Source of the DNA: JBBIRG01 sp964410965
GTDB lineage: Bacteria > CLD3 > SB21 > JBBIRG01
Length of the DNA: 64,000 nt
Direction: 5' to 3'
Assembly: GCA_964410965.1 (NCBI GenBank)
Contig: CAYPIY010000006.1
Location: 263,744-327,743 of the forward strand
Part shown: positions 62,310-64,000 of the stretch, one piece after another
Position numbering within the stretch: the stretch's first letter is position 1
Layout of the letters: each line of letters begins with the position of its first letter
Notes under the pieces: generated by a model
Told to the model about the DNA's origin: nothing
Seen by the model: the letters and a program-made list of their open reading frames with translations, nothing else
Database searches by the model: none
Program-made: the position numbers and the translations under genes

Positions 62310-63428
62310 ATGAAGTATTTCACCGCTTTTGCTCTCTTTCTATTCATTATTCCGAATAGTTATGGTCAGAAACCGGCTTGGGTGGATAATCCGGGTTCAT
62401 ATGCTTATGAAAATTTTGTTGCTATCGGGATTGCCAAAGACAGCAAGCCCGATAAAGCCCGGGAAAAATCTCAAAAAAAAGTGAGCAAAGGGATTCAGAA
62501 AATATTAAAAAACAAGTACAGCGAAAAGGATATCAAAAAAGCTATAGCCTCATTACGTTTTGAAGCGTATTGGCTTGATCCGGCTTCGAAATATACATAC
62601 TGTCTCGGATTGTTGCCCATAGAATCGATTGATAAAAATTATGCGGTCCAGAAAAACCTGCTTAAGGCCAAAGCCAGCGCTTTAGATGCGACAAAAATGC
62701 TGAATGATATGAACAAAGATCCGGATATCATCATTATTCGCGCAGAAGAAGATGACTCTATGGACAGCGAGACAGAAGATGCGGATAAATCGGGCGGGAC
62801 TCTCGAAGGTGTGACCGATGACCATACCAAAACCATAAATGATAAACAACCGGCTAAGACCCGTAATCTGATCGGTGGCGATAAAACACTGGGTGAATTC
62901 AAATGGGTAGACCAGGACGGGAATTCAAAGTGTGAATTTTTAGGAAAAAGCCTGATTGTAACAGCCGGTACCGGCGAAGCGTTTGTGCCGGAAGACGAAA
63001 ACAATAGCGCTCCCAGAATTGAATTGCAGAATGTCCGGGGCAACTTCGAAATCGAGGCACAAGTGAGTTGCGACTGGTCGAAATATTACAGTGCGGGTTT
63101 CGGACTCTCTGCGCATAAGGGAAAAAGCAATGTCAGGACATTTGTTTTGTACAACGGAACTTATTTTTATATGAAAGGTTCGGATAAGGAAGTAGAACTT
63201 CCGGCATCGGAAAAGAATATCGATACGCCGAAGGGTTTTATTTATCTGAAACTTGTGAAAAAAGATTATACTTTTACTTCCTATTTCAGCACCATTGCCG
63301 GAGAATGGATCGAAACCGGTATTTTTGAAACGGCATTCCCTGATGACTTAAGTCTTGGTATCTATTTCTTGAATGAAACAGAATCTTCCGTTCAGTTTAA
63401 AGTCGAGTCCGTTTCTGTAAAGCAATAA
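62310..63428 (+). CDS. Exported LPP20-like protein with a C-terminal lectin-like beta domain
   Basis: 372 residues. The first 150 are paralogous to the preceding gene (KPAWVDNPGS, GIAKDSKPDKAREKSQKKVSKGIQKI, RFEAYWLDP). A Thr/Asp/Glu-rich linker (about 145-190) leads to a C-terminal domain of about 180 residues with beta strands (NFEIEAQVSCDWSKYYSAGFGLSAH, FVLYNGTYFYMKG, YLKLVKKDYTFTSYFS). This resembles DUF1349/LamG-like sugar-binding folds. AAGGA precedes the ATG. It is followed by a strong terminator. Confidence 0.75.
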   Translation: MKYFTAFALFLFIIPNSYGQKPAWVDNPGSYAYENFVAIGIAKDSKPDKAREKSQKKVSKGIQKILKNKYSEKDIKKAIASLRFEAYWLDPASKYTYCLGLLPIESIDKNYAVQKNLLKAKASALDATKMLNDMNKDPDIIIIRAEEDDSMDSETEDADKSGGTLEGVTDDHTKTINDKQPAKTRNLIGGDKTLGEFKWVDQDGNSKCEFLGKSLIVTAGTGEAFVPEDENNSAPRIELQNVRGNFEIEAQVSCDWSKYYSAGFGLSAHKGKSNVRTFVLYNGTYFYMKGSDKEVELPASEKNIDTPKGFIYLKLVKKDYTFTSYFSTIAGEWIETGIFETAFPDDLSLGIYFLNETESSVQFKVESVSVKQ

Positions 63429-63443
63429 ATCATTTTTCCCCAG

Positions 63444-63472
63444 AAAAGGCAGGCTATTGCCTGCCTTTTTTT
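63444..63472 (+). terminator. Intrinsic terminator after the LPP20-like pair
   Basis: GGCAGGC and GCCTGCC form a 7-bp G/C-rich stem around a TATT loop, extended by four A-T pairs, and seven T residues follow. It lies 16 bases after the stop of the second LPP20-like gene and separates it from the tRNA-tuf transcript. Confidence 0.9.
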
Positions 63473-63519
63473 ATTTGAAATCTTAATCCTTAATAAATAA
63501 CAAAATAATTAAAAAAATC

Positions 63520-63548
63520 TTGACAATATTTTTAATTTAAACTATATT
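63520..63548 (+). promoter_or_regulatory. Canonical sigma-70 promoter of the tRNA-tuf transcript
   Basis: TTGACA (63520-63525), 17 bases, TATATT (63543-63548): a near-consensus promoter. It lies 51 bases before tRNA-Gly. A second TATAAT at 63563 may add a nearby start. It suggests a housekeeping sigma of the classic type. Confidence 0.75.
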
Positions 63549-63599
63549 GCTTAGCTTTTTAATATAATGCAGTACTGTTTTTATATTTAAAAAGGCAAA

Positions 63600-63672
63600 G
63601 CGAGAGTAACTCAATTGGTAGAGTACCTGCCTTCCAAGCAGGATGTTGCGAGTTCGAGCCTCGTCTCTCGCT
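63600..63672 (+). tRNA. tRNA-Gly(TCC)
   Basis: The acceptor arms GCGAGAG and CTCTCGC pair perfectly. The D arm has TCAATTGGTAGA, the anticodon stem CCTGC/GCAGG encloses CTTCCAA with anticodon TCC (63633-63635), and the T arm has GTTCGAGCC. Discriminator is T, and CCA is not encoded. Confidence 0.97.
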
Positions 63673-63729
63673 CAAGAAAAGATGTTCCTTCAGAGGAACA
63701 AAATGTTTTTTGAGATTATGAACTGTAAA

Positions 63730-63803
63730 GCCTGTGTAGCTCAGTTGGTTAGAGCGCGTCCTTGGTAAGGACGAGGTCATCGGTTCAATTCCGATCTCAG
63801 GCT
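63730..63803 (+). tRNA. tRNA-Thr(GGT)
   Basis: The acceptor is GCCTGTG/CTCAGGC with one T-T mismatch. The D arm has GCTCAGTTGGTTAGAGC. The anticodon stem CGTCC/GGACG encloses TTGGTAA with anticodon GGT (63764-63766). The T arm has GGTTCAATTCC. CCA is not encoded. Gly-Thr-tuf is a common arrangement before elongation factor Tu. Confidence 0.97.
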
Positions 63804-63863
63804 CAAAAAAAACGGAATTAGAATATATGAACAGACAAGACCATACATAAGGAGTAGTCACTC

Positions 63864-64000
63864 ATGGCAAAAGAGAAATTTCAACGCACGAAGCCCCACA
63901 TCAACATCGGCACGATCGGACATGTGGATCACGGCAAGACCACATTGACGGCGGCGATTACGATGGTGTTAGCGCAGAAAGGTTTCGCGAAACAGCGTTC
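63864..64000 (+). CDS. tuf: Elongation factor Tu, N-terminal part, cut by the window end
   Basis: 45 codons from the ATG at 63864, with AAGGAG nine bases upstream. The N-terminal MAKEKFQRTKPHINIGTIGH and the P-loop GHVDHGKTTLTAA are those of EF-Tu. The gene continues beyond 64000. It follows tRNA-Gly and tRNA-Thr, as in many bacteria. Confidence 0.98.
   Translation, partial: MAKEKFQRTKPHINIGTIGHVDHGKTTLTAAITMVLAQKGFAKQR

Noticed and set aside
63559..63861. A 100-codon open frame on the minus strand across the tRNA genes
   Set aside because: It is the reverse complement of tRNA-Gly and tRNA-Thr. Its RIGIEPMTSSLPRTRS-like segment is a well-known false protein caused by antisense tRNA reading.
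1..64000. Mobile elements, prophage or CRISPR arrays
   Set aside because: I found no transposase, integrase, phage gene, regular spacer repeats or cas gene. Repeats seen are coding repeats of TPR, NHL and BNR proteins.

Overview
The window comes from a free-living bacterium of the FCB superphylum, probably outside the classical Bacteroidetes. Two large exported proteins end in the NYPNPFN-type (type A) sorting domain used by type IX secretion. Other FCB-type traits are a bacterial geranylgeranylglyceryl-phosphate synthase and many exported TPR, NHL and BNR-repeat proteins. Signal peptides typically end in QA or GQ before the mature start. Against a Bacteroidetes assignment, the tRNA-tuf transcript is preceded by a canonical TTGACA-N17-TATATT promoter. 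The phylum is inferred, not proven. I saw no insertion sequence, phage, CRISPR array or rRNA operon, and no gene-free stretch exceeds 300 bases.

Layout. 1-3546 (+): C-terminus of an unknown gene, an ECF sigma factor, a LiaF/toast-rack-like exported protein and a TPR protein. 3551-7361 (-): membrane-anchored TPR protein and DNA polymerase I. 7527-11401 (+): tandem DUF2914 protein, DAACS symporter, a CcmE with Cys in place of the heme-binding His, and a type A sorting-domain protein. 11415-19044 (-): ABC-F ATPase, M48 protease, DHH phosphoesterase, M23 peptidase, EEP hydrolase and NHL protein. 19219-20100 (+): a SigR/RsrA-like sigma/zinc anti-sigma pair with a matching promoter. 20106-22320 (-): NAD synthetase and a LexA/UmuD-like S24 protein without a DNA-binding domain.

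22426-37427 (+) is one tightly packed run: Maf, a RodZ-like protein, then a chemosensory cluster. The cluster holds an MCP, GGGP synthase, CheW, CheR-TPR, a two-CW/CheW fusion, a second MCP, CheA-REC, CheB, a REC-GAF-histidine-kinase homologue lacking its phosphoacceptor His, a helical protein and a DUF2752 protein. It resembles Frz-like or alternative-function systems more than flagellar chemotaxis. No stand-alone CheY, CheC, CheD or flagellar gene is present.

37595-43660 encodes an 1824-residue BNR-repeat surface protein and a lipoprotein. 43680-44881 holds a lipoprotein and thiol peroxidase Tpx. 44978-47546 (-) is the most unusual locus: a four-gene operon of a V4R-like protein, a ParA-type ATPase, a second V4R-like protein and a short protein with four FF[D/E] motifs. 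One V4R paralogue keeps a complete C-E-C-C zinc site of the MopR/PoxR type, while the other has lost all four ligands. It has no ParB and could be a new ParA-based positioning or sensing system.

47785-63428 is mostly metabolic and housekeeping: a PTPS-III-like pterin enzyme, PafA-like phosphatase, VOC protein, small membrane protein, lysine 6-aminotransferase, phospholipase D-like protein, deoxyhypusine-synthase homologue, GH13 amylase with CBM20, AlaS, phosphoglucosamine/phosphomannomutase and two tandem LPP20-like proteins. The window ends with tRNA-Gly, tRNA-Thr and the start of tuf.
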